This document shows positions 53,666-62,698 of a DNA stretch of 64,000 nucleotides, piece by piece. The stretch comes from Pseudomonadota bacterium. GTDB taxonomy: Bacteria; Desulfobacterota; Desulfobulbia; Desulfobulbales; CALZHT01. The DNA is taken from positions 1 to 64,000 of the forward strand of contig JAHJJF010000065.1 of assembly GCA_018823135.1 (NCBI GenBank), read 5' to 3'. The notes under the pieces are model-generated. The model did not search any database, was not told where the DNA came from, and saw only the letters and a list, made by a program, of their open reading frames with translations. A program made the translations under genes and the position numbers. Each line of letters opens with the position of its first letter. Position 1 is the stretch's first letter.

Positions 53666-54313
53666 ATGAAACTTATTTTACTGGGCGCCCCAGGCGCCGG
53701 AAAAGGAACCGTTGCCAAACTACTTACAGCCCTTGACGGATCGGTGCAGATTTCAACCGGAGATATTCTCCGCGGCGCGGTGCAGGCCGGAACGGAACTT
53801 GGGAAAGAAGCGGAAGGCTACATGAACCGCGGCGATCTTGTCCCTGATTCATTAATCATGGGAATCATGGAAGGACGCCTGCAGGAATCTGACTGTAAAA
53901 ACGGCTTCCTGCTGGACGGCTTCCCCCGGACAATTCCCCAGGCAGAGGCCTTGACCCAACTGCTCAAAAAGCTGAAGATCAAACTGGACATGGTTGTCGA
54001 TATCCAGGTGCCCCGCGATGTCATCTTTGATCGTCTCTGCACCCGCCGCACCTGCGAAAATACAAGCTGTCAGGCCATTTATAATATAAAAAGCATGCCT
54101 CCGAAAAAAGAAGGTATCTGTGATAAATGCGGCAGCGCCATCGTTCAACGTGCCGATGAGACCGAAAAAGCAATCGGCCATCGCCTGGACACCTACAATG
54201 AAAAAACCGCGCCCCTCGCAGGTTTCTATGAAAAAGCCGGCCTGCTGAAAAAAGTCGTCGGCACCTCAAGTGACATTGTTGTCAATGCGATCAAGAAGGA
54301 ACTGGGCATCTGA
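53666..54313 (+). CDS. adk: Adenylate kinase with Cys-containing LID
   Basis: The 215-residue enzyme starts at ATG 53666 with AGGAGG six bases upstream. It has the P-loop GAPGAGKGTVAK, the NMP site GDILRGAVQAGTELG, GFLLDGFPRTIPQAE, and the LID motif with CENTSC and CDKCG, a zinc-binding LID known from Gram-positive and some deltaproteobacterial Adk. It interconverts ATP, ADP and AMP. The first half of the LID spacing (C-X4-C) is unusual. Confidence 0.95.
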   Translation: MKLILLGAPGAGKGTVAKLLTALDGSVQISTGDILRGAVQAGTELGKEAEGYMNRGDLVPDSLIMGIMEGRLQESDCKNGFLLDGFPRTIPQAEALTQLLKKLKIKLDMVVDIQVPRDVIFDRLCTRRTCENTSCQAIYNIKSMPPKKEGICDKCGSAIVQRADETEKAIGHRLDTYNEKTAPLAGFYEKAGLLKKVVGTSSDIVVNAIKKELGI

Positions 54314-54346
54314 CAAGCCTCAATTCCTTTAAATATGACAGTAAAG

Positions 54347-54382
54347 CGGCTCCTTCTTATTTAAGACTGGGCCGTTTTTTTT
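54347..54382 (+). terminator. Rho-independent terminator of adk
   Basis: CGGCTC (54347-54352) and GGGCCG (54369-54374) pair with one G-T pair and a 16-base loop, then eight T. It lies about 35 bp after the adk stop. Confidence 0.7.
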
Positions 54383-54492
54383 AAGGGGATTTGAACGTCT
54401 ATAAGACTCTTGCAAGCTGAGAAAAGCCTTCAATCTGCTAGATAAAAGAATCCCGGGCCGCTTAATGAGTGGCCCTTGACACTACCTTGCAA

Positions 54493-54530
54493 CAACCAAC
54501 CCCGCCGCAAAGCAGCGTGGTATTCGGTTG
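54493..54530. repeat. Hairpin repeat, left of the glycosyltransferase
   Basis: CAACC and GGTTG form the outer pair, and the inner sequence CCCGCCGCAAAGCAGCGTGG is of the same type as the hairpin at 56280-56319 in opposite orientation. Both carry ACCACGCnGC in one reading. They look like REP-style palindromes. Confidence 0.55.
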
Positions 54531-54707
54531 ACTGAAACAACTTTAGTTGCTGCCTTAGAAGTTCTTTGTATTGACTAGGTTGACCTGTTTTCACATAATT
54601 CTGAATGAACTTTTTCACTCAGAATCCCCTTCAAGTAATCTTACGAAAAAATTCTACTTCCGGGCATCGCTATTTTTCGGGGGGTAAGCTTTGCTCCATA
54701 ATTCAGG

Positions 54708-56114
54708 TCAGTTATTTGTTGTCATTTTCTTGATGTAAGTCTCTTGCAGGAAATTGTCTCGAAACTTAATTTCATCAGCATAAAAAGAATGATTTATATA
54801 AAAGAGTATGCAACATAGCACGATTGCAACCGCAATCTTTTTCATCTCTCTTTTCTTCAGGTATTCAATGAATCGATTTAAGAATAAGGCTGCAAAAAGA
54901 CATAGAAAAGGTACTGCCGGTGCTCGATAACGCGAACTAACAAGCAACATCATTCCAGAAATCAGATAGATGGAAATAATTCCATACAACGGAATCAGCT
55001 TCTTCCTTTCAGAAAACATAATGATAATCCCCAATAGACCTAAAGTGGAAATCAATCCGTATCGGATAAACGGCAGAGCCTTAGTCTCCTGATATTCTAT
55101 AAATGGAAAAAGAAGATAATGTATTTCATATTCATGAAAAAACAGCTGGAACTTCTGGATTTCCAGCAATAAGTAACTGAACGGATCAGAAAAAATATCT
55201 TTCAGGGTTACCGATACCCAGTACCTGGCCGCCTGAGAGGGCAATAAAGCCTTCCCTGATAAAATGTCTGCTGCTTTCCTGAATTTTTCATGTTCACCGT
55301 CTGGCCCCCAGGAGCCCTGTATTTCATAGGGAAGGTGCTTCGGAAAAAACGGGCTTGAACCTTTCGAGTTGCCATGGAAAAACACCTTGCCGTAATCCGC
55401 TGTCACCAATACAAAATCATTAAACTTGTTATAATTTCTGATGGTCACAGGGCTGACCACAGCAAGTGTTATTAAGACATATCCTACCGATAGAATACAA
55501 TTTTTTTGTGCGGATATTCTTTTCTTAAGAACAAAAAAGAATGTCAATAACGCGACCGGGATAAATAAAACAAAGTTAGGTTTTATTAATATTGATATCC
55601 CGGAAAATATTGCTGCCAGCAAAACATAGACATACAACTTATAATCGTTTTGCTTCGTTACAGTAAAACTCATCAAAACCATTACCGTCAGAAGCGTAAA
55701 CAACTCATAAAAGACCAGAGGTTCCAATGATAATTCCAGGGCAATGCCATTGCCGTAGCAGGCATACAGGAAAGCGCCAACCAGACCGACTCCTGTGTTT
55801 TTAATTATCTTTCCCAAGCGAAACAACAACAGAGTATTGCAGGTGCCGATTAATGCATGAAGAAATTTTAATGTTTGAATATCCGTATTAAAATACTTTT
55901 TGACTGCTGCCACAAAATATAAATAAAATGGGCTTAAATCCAAAAGGCGGGTATTAATGTCAATGCCGTTTATTAACTGATCGGCAAAATATGGATACTT
56001 TCTGAATACAAAAGGGATATCAATATAAATCAGAAAAAAAACTCTTAAACCCAACGCAATAAGAATCAGTATCGTGACAAAAAAGAGATCTTTTACTATA
56101 CAATTTAATTTCAA
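54708..56114 (-). CDS. Membrane glycosyltransferase of the GT39/ArnT-like superfamily
   Basis: The 468-residue protein has an N-terminal helix, then the luminal loop with YPYFADQLINGIDINTRL, and at least ten hydrophobic segments (e.g. LVGAFLYACYGNGIAL, FVLFIPVALLTFFFV). It lacks an obvious DxD, but the layout fits polyprenyl-phosphate-sugar-using membrane glycosyltransferases. The gene is clearly richer in A+T than adk and trmFO, which suggests transfer. It starts with TTG 56114 without a clear ribosome site and is flanked by related hairpins. Confidence 0.75.
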   Translation of the reverse strand: MKLNCIVKDLFFVTILILIALGLRVFFLIYIDIPFVFRKYPYFADQLINGIDINTRLLDLSPFYLYFVAAVKKYFNTDIQTLKFLHALIGTCNTLLLFRLGKIIKNTGVGLVGAFLYACYGNGIALELSLEPLVFYELFTLLTVMVLMSFTVTKQNDYKLYVYVLLAAIFSGISILIKPNFVLFIPVALLTFFFVLKKRISAQKNCILSVGYVLITLAVVSPVTIRNYNKFNDFVLVTADYGKVFFHGNSKGSSPFFPKHLPYEIQGSWGPDGEHEKFRKAADILSGKALLPSQAARYWVSVTLKDIFSDPFSYLLLEIQKFQLFFHEYEIHYLLFPFIEYQETKALPFIRYGLISTLGLLGIIIMFSERKKLIPLYGIISIYLISGMMLLVSSRYRAPAVPFLCLFAALFLNRFIEYLKKREMKKIAVAIVLCCILFYINHSFYADEIKFRDNFLQETYIKKMTTNN

Positions 56115-56502
56115 GATAAATGGCTGATAGTTAGCGATAGGATTATAAAAAACAGCTTTTCATCGATTTTTTTTAAAAAAAACTCGACTTTGCCGGACCA
56201 AAAAGCAACCTATCACACCCTTGCTCCAATTTCAACTCCGGAATATTTCCGGTACTATTCATGCAAATCCCACACCAGCAAAGAACTACCACGCCGCAGA
56301 ATAGCGAGGGCGGTTCTTTACATTTGTCGGATCAAATCGTCCCATAGAATCTTCATTCCCTGAAAATCCGTTACAACAGTTGTCATTTTGACTTTAAGTG
56401 TGGCTACCAGGAACTGGCGGAAGATTAATGGTAATCAGATATTTAAATCATCTTCTTGGATATTCAGAAAAAGTCTGGCTTTCTTAAAAGAAATAATTAT
56501 TA
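56115..56502. other. Intergenic region with hairpin
   Basis: About 390 bp between the glycosyltransferase (minus) and trmFO (plus). It contains the hairpin at 56280-56319 and a CCGGAATATTTCCGG palindrome near 56239. No gene was recognised. Confidence 0.45.
56280..56319. repeat. Hairpin repeat, right of the glycosyltransferase
   Basis: AAAGAAC and GTTCTTT form the outer stem, and the inner CGCC with GGCG forms a second. It shares CGCCGCA and AGCG blocks with the hairpin at 54493-54530. Confidence 0.55.
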
Positions 56503-57858
56503 ATGGAACCCATGAAATCAGAAATTCCACAACAAAATGCAGACATAACCGTCATCGGCGGCGGCCTTGCGGGCTGCGAAGCCGCATGGCAGGCGGCAAA
56601 CCGCAACTGTTCGGTAATCATCTATGACATGAAGCCGAATAAATTCAGCCCGGCCCACGTCTCACCGAACCTTGCGGAACTGGTCTGCAGCAACTCTTTA
56701 CGCTCCGCAGATATTCACTCCGCCGTGGGGCTGCTCAAAGAGGAAATGCGGCAACTCAACTCGCTGATCATCGCCACCGCAGAAGAGACGCGAGTGCCTG
56801 CCGGCAAAGCCCTGGCCGTGGACCGGGAACAATTTGCCGAGTCAATCACCAGGCAAATCCAGGACCACCCGCTGATCACTGTGGTGCGGGATGAAATAAC
56901 CGCAATTCCCCAGAGCAAAGGGCCGGTGATCATTGCAACCGGGCCGCTGACTTCGGATTCTCTGGCAGAGGCCCTTGCTGTTCTTGCCGGAGTCAGGCAC
57001 CTGGCTTTTTATGATGCAATCGCGCCGATCATCGCTGCTGACTCCCTTGATTACAACACGGTATATGAGGCCTCACGCTACCAGGAAGGCCCGGGGGATT
57101 ATCTCAACTGCCCGATGAACAAGGAGCAATACATAAATTTCATTGAGGCTGTTCGCAACGCCCAGAAAGTGCCGCTCAAGTCTTTTGAGGAACAAAAATA
57201 CTTTGAAGGATGTCTGCCAATAGAGGTGATGATTGAACGGGGCGATGAAACCCTTCGCTTCGGACCGTTGAAACCCGTAGGTTTACCAGTCCCGACAACC
57301 GGTGAAATACCCTATGCCGTTGTACAGCTTCGCCAGGAAAACCGTGAAAAATCAAGCTACAACATGGTGGGCTTCCAGACCAAACTCACCTATGCCGAAC
57401 AGAAACGGATTTTCTCGATGATTCCGGGAATGGCTAAGGCGGAATTCCTCCGCCTGGGAAGCATCCACCGGAACACCTTTGTCTGTGCCCCGGCAGTGCT
57501 TGATCCCACGCTGAAATTCAAGGGAGCAAACAATATATTCCTTGCCGGTCAGCTGACTGGAGTGGAAGGATATGTAGAATCAACCGCCATGGGAATCCTT
57601 GCCGGAATAAATGCCGCACGGTCGGTGCGGGGTGAGGATTTCATTGTCCCACCGGTGGTTACAGCGCTGGGTGCACTTGTCTCGCACCTCACCAATACGG
57701 AAGTGAAAAAATTTCAGCCCTCAAATGTTAATTTCGGGCTTTTTCCGGATTTCACCCAAAAAATACCTAAAAAATTAAGAGGACAATACCGTGCAGAAAA
57801 TGCCCTCAGAGCATTGCAGCAATGGATTCAAGAAAACTCCATCAATACAGGAAGTTAA
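56503..57858 (+). CDS. trmFO: Methylenetetrahydrofolate-tRNA-(uracil-54-C5)-methyltransferase
   Basis: The 451-residue flavoprotein has the FAD motif [20 protein letters not shown] and TrmFO blocks: [50 protein letters not shown] and [16 protein letters not shown]. It methylates U54 to ribothymidine using methylenetetrahydrofolate, in place of TrmA. It is of normal length. The start ATG 56503 could be ATG 56512 instead. It ends 118 bp before the M1-ChaN-PDZ gene. Confidence 0.96.
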   Translation: MEPMKSEIPQQNADITVIGGGLAGCEAAWQAANRNCSVIIYDMKPNKFSPAHVSPNLAELVCSNSLRSADIHSAVGLLKEEMRQLNSLIIATAEETRVPAGKALAVDREQFAESITRQIQDHPLITVVRDEITAIPQSKGPVIIATGPLTSDSLAEALAVLAGVRHLAFYDAIAPIIAADSLDYNTVYEASRYQEGPGDYLNCPMNKEQYINFIEAVRNAQKVPLKSFEEQKYFEGCLPIEVMIERGDETLRFGPLKPVGLPVPTTGEIPYAVVQLRQENREKSSYNMVGFQTKLTYAEQKRIFSMIPGMAKAEFLRLGSIHRNTFVCAPAVLDPTLKFKGANNIFLAGQLTGVEGYVESTAMGILAGINAARSVRGEDFIVPPVVTALGALVSHLTNTEVKKFQPSNVNFGLFPDFTQKIPKKLRGQYRAENALRALQQWIQENSINTGS

Positions 57859-57976
57859 GGGTTATCATCCCAGTAAAAATCACTCTGCCGACAGGCATTC
57901 TGCACCCAACCTCTTAATTTTATCAGGCCCTGTTGATGACAACGAAACTTTTTACGAATGCAACAAGGATTCTAAA

Positions 57977-60900
57977 ATGAATACCTGGCTCTTGATTCCC
58001 TTTCTTGTCTTTACCCTTTGCTTTTTCAGTGTAAAAGAAATCAATGCGGCGCAAACTCCAGCCTTGCACAGGATTAAAATATCCTTTGACCTTGAAGCAC
58101 CATCCTTTACCGGTGCCTCGTTTATCGAACTGCCACCGGATACCAGGGCAGTTATTCATTTAGGAGACCTGACTATCCTGGGTTTTTCCTATACCGGCTC
58201 CGGTTTCACTTTAGACGATTCAAAGAAAACCCTTTCCCTGGAACCTGCCGCAAAATCCGAAATCGTCTCCATTTCATTTGAAAAAAAATTAGCCGATGAA
58301 AACGGCATGCATGGCAACCTGGTCAGCAAAGCAGGCATAACTTTAAGCGGTCACTGGCATCCGGTGCTTGATCTTAAGGCAATCCATCAGCTCACCGCAA
58401 CGGTCCCTGAAAATTTTGAAGCAATCGCCGAGGCCGAGGAAATAAAACAGACCTCAACCCCGCGGGGCAAAGAATTTGAGTTCCTTTTTCCGTATCCGGT
58501 CAATGACATTCATTTCACCGCCGGCCCCTATGTTATCGCACAAACTCCTTTCGGCAACGGCAAAGCGCTTTACACCTATTTCTTCCCGGAAGATAAAGAC
58601 CTTGTTGCCGAGTATCAGGAAATGGCACTCTCGTATCTTGACCGCTATGAAAAACTCATCGGGCCATATCCCTACAATCGTTTTTCCGTGGTGGAAAACC
58701 GGCTGCCAACCGGCTTTGCCATGCCGACCTATACCCTTCTGGGCCAGGCAGTGGTGCGCCTGCCGTTTATCACCCAAACCTCCCTTGGCCATGAGGTAGT
58801 CCATTCCTGGTTCGGAAACAGCGTTGACATTAATTATGCTCGCGGCAACTGGGCAGAAGGCCTGACTACTTATCTCGCCGACCACCTGTATGACCGGGAC
58901 AAAAACGAGGATGCGGTTTTCCGTAAGAATCAACTGATAAAATATGCCAGCTATGTGAACAAGGACAATGCCATTTCCTTGAAACAATTCACCTCCGCCT
59001 TCCATCTCGACCCTACCCAGCGAGCCCATGCGGCGGTGGGGTATTCCAAGAGCATGATGGTCTTTCACATGCTCTACACCAAGCTGGATGATGAGGTGTT
59101 TTTCAAGGCAATAAGCGATTTCTACACGAGAATGCAGGGCCGCGATGCGGATTGGGACGACCTTAAAGCAAGTTTTGAGAAAGTCACCAGTTCCGATATG
59201 AACCAATTCTTTTCCCAATGGCTTGAGCGCACCGACATCCCGAAACTTGTCGTGCTTGACCTCAAATCGGAAGAAAGAGACGGTAGACCCGTTCTTCTTT
59301 TCAAACTTGTCCAGGAAAACGAAAACGCCTACATACTCGAAGTACCGATGCTGATCAAAACCATGGGCGGAGAAATCCACAAAACAGTTTCCGTCACTGA
59401 AAAGGAAACCCCGATTGAAATCCCCCTGACCCAGACCCCCCTTGAATTGATAATCGACCAAAACTACGACCTCATGCGCCAACTCACCGGCAATGAACTG
59501 CCGCCCGTATGGTCACGCTTCCTGGGAGAACCCCATAAACTTGCGGTGGTCAAAGACAAGTCCGAGAAGACGATTTATGGGCCGCTGCTCGAGATGTTTC
59601 ACTTTGAAGAAGGCCATGTGATCTCTGCCGCGGAAACAACGGATGAACTGCTTGCCGGGCATTCGGTGATATTCATGGGTGCCGATCTGGCGCCGGCCCG
59701 GGCAATCTTTGCAACCGCAGGCCACGAAGAATCCGGCTTCACCCTTGATGTCCGGACCAATCCGTTAAATATCGAAACCACTGCGATATTGGTCAGTGCC
59801 TCCACAGACAATGAGCTTAATGCCGCCCTGGGGAAACTCAAGCATTACGGCAAATACAGTTATCTGCATTTTGAAAACGGCCGCCTGCAATCCAAGGAAA
59901 CTAAAGCAACAGAATCTGGACAACGCTATCACCTGAAGCCACCCCCACGGGGGTTCGCCACCAGGCAGACCCTGGCTTTCGAGTCGATTATCAACGACCT
60001 AGCCAAGAAAAGGGTGGTTTATGTCGGAGAAAACCATACGCGCTACGAGGACCACATTCTGCAGCTTGAAATTATCAGGGCGCTGTACGAGTTGAACCCC
60101 AACCTGGCCATCGGCATGGAAATGTTTTCACGAGTCGACCAGCAGGCGATTGATAATTACATTGCCAGAAAAACCGACGAAAGAACCTTTCTCAAGGAAT
60201 CATCCTACTTCAAAAAATGGGGTTACGACTATCGCCTGTATCGCGACATTATCAACTTTGCCCGCCTGCATCACGTGCCCATTGTCGCCCTCAATCTCGA
60301 AAAAGAAATTGTCAGCACAGTATTCAAGGGCGATGGGGTGTCAGGGCTTGACGGAGAGCAGCACGAGTCAATCCCTAATGACCGGGCTCTGGATATCCCC
60401 GGATATCGAGAGCGGCTTGCCGGCTTTTACATGCTTCATAGCCGTTCAGACACCGAACCGGATAAATTCAATAATTTCCTGCAATCCCAGGCCTTGTGGG
60501 ATGAAACCATGGCTGAGACCATCGCCGGCTATCTTGGACAACACCCCGATGATCAAATGGTTGTTATCATTGGCCAGGGACACGCAGTGAAGGAAAATGC
60601 CATCCCGCCGAGAGTGAAAAGAAGAATTGACGTTGAACAGGCGGTTGTGGTCAATGCCGCTGATGGCGAGATTGATCCGAATCATGCTGATTATCTGGTG
60701 CACATGCCGTCTTCCTCCCTGCCCCAGGCAGCCATTCTAGGCGTTTTACTCGAGGACACCGATGCTGGCATTCTGGTTACCAAGCTTTCAGAGCACGGCG
60801 GTGCAAAACAGGCAGGGATAAAAGAAAAAGATATTATCCTGACCATAGACGGTGTGGCTGCCCCAGACATATCTGCATTAAAAATTGAAATGCTTTTCAA

Positions 60901-60991
60901 AAAAACCGATAAACCCGTGTTGGTAAAAGTCAAGCGGCAAGGGTCTTTCTTTTCATCGGATAAGGAAATTGATATTGAGGTCAAACTCTAA
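57977..60991 (+). CDS. Exported fusion: M1 peptidase, ChaN-like and PDZ domains
   Basis: From ATG 57977 (AAGGA seven bases upstream) the protein is 1,004 residues. A signal peptide (MNTWLLIPFLVFTLCFFSV, ending NAAQ) leads into an M1-family metallopeptidase region (to about 570) with HEVVHSWFG and a Glu in GNWAEGLTTYLADH; the spacing is one residue shorter than the classic HEXXHX18E, as in a known M1 subgroup. Next, at about 650-900, is a ChaN/haem-binding-lipoprotein-like domain (VVYVGENHTRYEDH, IGMEMFSR, VVIIGQGHAVKENAIP). The end (about 910-1000) is a PDZ domain (GILVTKLSEHGGAKQAGIKE, IILTIDGVAAPD). It acts in the periplasm or at a membrane. It is downstream of trmFO by 118 bp. Confidence 0.85.
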   Translation: MNTWLLIPFLVFTLCFFSVKEINAAQTPALHRIKISFDLEAPSFTGASFIELPPDTRAVIHLGDLTILGFSYTGSGFTLDDSKKTLSLEPAAKSEIVSISFEKKLADENGMHGNLVSKAGITLSGHWHPVLDLKAIHQLTATVPENFEAIAEAEEIKQTSTPRGKEFEFLFPYPVNDIHFTAGPYVIAQTPFGNGKALYTYFFPEDKDLVAEYQEMALSYLDRYEKLIGPYPYNRFSVVENRLPTGFAMPTYTLLGQAVVRLPFITQTSLGHEVVHSWFGNSVDINYARGNWAEGLTTYLADHLYDRDKNEDAVFRKNQLIKYASYVNKDNAISLKQFTSAFHLDPTQRAHAAVGYSKSMMVFHMLYTKLDDEVFFKAISDFYTRMQGRDADWDDLKASFEKVTSSDMNQFFSQWLERTDIPKLVVLDLKSEERDGRPVLLFKLVQENENAYILEVPMLIKTMGGEIHKTVSVTEKETPIEIPLTQTPLELIIDQNYDLMRQLTGNELPPVWSRFLGEPHKLAVVKDKSEKTIYGPLLEMFHFEEGHVISAAETTDELLAGHSVIFMGADLAPARAIFATAGHEESGFTLDVRTNPLNIETTAILVSASTDNELNAALGKLKHYGKYSYLHFENGRLQSKETKATESGQRYHLKPPPRGFATRQTLAFESIINDLAKKRVVYVGENHTRYEDHILQLEIIRALYELNPNLAIGMEMFSRVDQQAIDNYIARKTDERTFLKESSYFKKWGYDYRLYRDIINFARLHHVPIVALNLEKEIVSTVFKGDGVSGLDGEQHESIPNDRALDIPGYRERLAGFYMLHSRSDTEPDKFNNFLQSQALWDETMAETIAGYLGQHPDDQMVVIIGQGHAVKENAIPPRVKRRIDVEQAVVVNAADGEIDPNHADYLVHMPSSSLPQAAILGVLLEDTDAGILVTKLSEHGGAKQAGIKEKDIILTIDGVAAPDISALKIEMLFKKTDKPVLVKVKRQGSFFSSDKEIDIEVKL

Positions 60992-61081
60992 CCCGACTTT
61001 CATGCCATTCGATGAGGTTTGATCGTATTGACTTTTCGAATAGTATTTGCCAGGCAATAACCGGCAGGAAATCAAATTCAT

Positions 61082-61660
61082 ATGAAACAACCGTCATCTC
61101 AATCCATTATAATTCCAGGTGTCGGTCCGGTACTCCTTGAACGAAGCAATCGCGCCAAACGGCTCTGCATTACAGTCATGCCATTATACGGCATCCGCGT
61201 CGCAGTCCCCAAGGGCATTTCTTTCAGCCTTGCACAGCAGCTCATTCTCAATAAAATCCCCTGGATGTCGCAAAGCCTTGCACGGCTCAGGCAAACAAAG
61301 ATTGAACACGGCGATCTGCCGGTGAGAAACAACGCACTGAGCAGAGCCCAGGCCCGGGATAAACTGCTGTCCCGGCTTGACGCCCTTGCCAGAGAACACG
61401 GTTATCATTACAAGAAAGTTTTTGTCAAGAATCAGAAAACCCTCTGGGGGAGCTGTTCTTCCAAAAACAATATCAATCTCAATCTAAAGCTCCTAAGTCT
61501 CCCGGAAGAACTCATGGATTTCATTCTGATCCATGAACTGGTGCACACCAGAATAAAAAACCACGGGCCGCTTTTCTGGGCTGCACTGGAAGGCATCGTC
61601 CCCGATGCAGTCTCATTGAGAAAGCGTCTGAAAAGATACCGACTTCACTTTCTTGAATAA
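61082..61660 (+). CDS. YgjP-like (DUF45) metallopeptidase-fold protein
   Basis: The 192-residue protein has an N-terminal beta region and the C-terminal zinc motif HELVHTRIKNHGPLFW (HEXXH plus a later His), preceded by KTLWGSCSSKNNINLN. This is the YgjP/WLM/SprT-like pattern. Substrates are unknown for most members. The start ATG 61082 has AGGAAA upstream. It follows the fusion gene by 90 bp on the same strand. Confidence 0.9.
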   Translation: MKQPSSQSIIIPGVGPVLLERSNRAKRLCITVMPLYGIRVAVPKGISFSLAQQLILNKIPWMSQSLARLRQTKIEHGDLPVRNNALSRAQARDKLLSRLDALAREHGYHYKKVFVKNQKTLWGSCSSKNNINLNLKLLSLPEELMDFILIHELVHTRIKNHGPLFWAALEGIVPDAVSLRKRLKRYRLHFLE

Positions 61661-61784
61661 ATGCGTCTTCGCCTTATCATGTTCAGAAAAGTGCCAAGCT
61701 CCGCGTTTAATCTAAAAAACAATTATAATAATTATCCCGAACCATTTAGTATAAAGATAAAATTCCACTAAAGAGGAGATGCTT

Positions 61785-62657
61785 ATGAGGATTTTTCTTG
61801 CCGCACTGATTATTCTCAGCCTGTATGGATGCAATATGCAGCACATGACCGGAAGCGGACACGAACACCAAGGCGACAAGCATGCCAAATTCGAGGCCCA
61901 TTATGCCGAAAGCCTCTTTGCGGTTACTGAAAACAATCTGTTCAGTGTTGAAATGGTGCTTAAAGGAGGGGATCTTTTCATCGGTCCCAATTCCCTTGAT
62001 ATTATCATTCACGGCCAGGGCAACAAAGATCTCGAAGAGGCAAGCATCAAAGTGGCCCCTTTCATGCCGGAACATAACCATGGGGTAATGGAAGAACCGG
62101 TGGTCACCGAAATCGGCGCAGGGCTCTACAATGTCGACAATGTCAATCTTACCATGGAAGGCCTCTGGGAAATCACCATAACTATTCTTGCAGGAAACCA
62201 GCTTGATAAGGCGGTTTTTTCTTTTCCCGATGTAACGCTTAAAAAAAATATGGGGCATGAAGGCATGCATTCCTCCCAGGGCCATCCTGACCAGCCGACA
62301 CAAAAACCGAAAAAAATCAATCTCACCACCAGCACGGTGTCAGAGCGCAAACTGCTGAATGTTTCCTATGCAACAGACCTGAACAGGATTCCCTTGAACA
62401 AGATCCACTCCTGGACCCTTAAAATTCATGACCGAAGCGGCAAACCGGTTTCGGATGTCAAAATCAAAATAACCGGCGACATGCCGGAGCACGGCCACGG
62501 CATGCCGACAAAACCCCAAGCCACCATGGAGACCGAACCGGGTGTCTATATCATTGAGGGAATGAAGTTCACCATGCCCGGCTGGTGGGCGGTGAATTTT
62601 TATCTGGACACGCCCCAGGGCACTGATGCCGTGACCTTCAATCTCGATCTCAAATAA
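61785..62657 (+). CDS. Lipoprotein with two YtkA/FixH-like domains
   Basis: The 290-residue protein starts at ATG 61785, with GGAG six bases upstream, and has a lipoprotein signal (LIILSLYGC, lipobox LYGC). A His-rich segment follows (HMTGSGHEHQGDKH). Two similar domains each carry the motif MPxHxHG: PFMPEHNHGV at about residue 105 and DMPEHGHGMP at about 240, with WEITITILAG- or WWAVNFYLD-type strands after them. YtkA/FixH-like domains with such motifs can bind copper. The next gene is the peroxidase, 41 bp away and likely co-transcribed. Confidence 0.8.
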   Translation: MRIFLAALIILSLYGCNMQHMTGSGHEHQGDKHAKFEAHYAESLFAVTENNLFSVEMVLKGGDLFIGPNSLDIIIHGQGNKDLEEASIKVAPFMPEHNHGVMEEPVVTEIGAGLYNVDNVNLTMEGLWEITITILAGNQLDKAVFSFPDVTLKKNMGHEGMHSSQGHPDQPTQKPKKINLTTSTVSERKLLNVSYATDLNRIPLNKIHSWTLKIHDRSGKPVSDVKIKITGDMPEHGHGMPTKPQATMETEPGVYIIEGMKFTMPGWWAVNFYLDTPQGTDAVTFNLDLK

Positions 62658-62698
62658 GGCTTGTTCCCAGGAAAACAACTGCAACGAGATTGCGAAAA

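Noticed and set aside
54430-54618. 62-codon minus-strand frame possibly from a mobile element
   Set aside because: No transposase motif was recognised; part of it is the hairpin repeat. It is likely non-coding.
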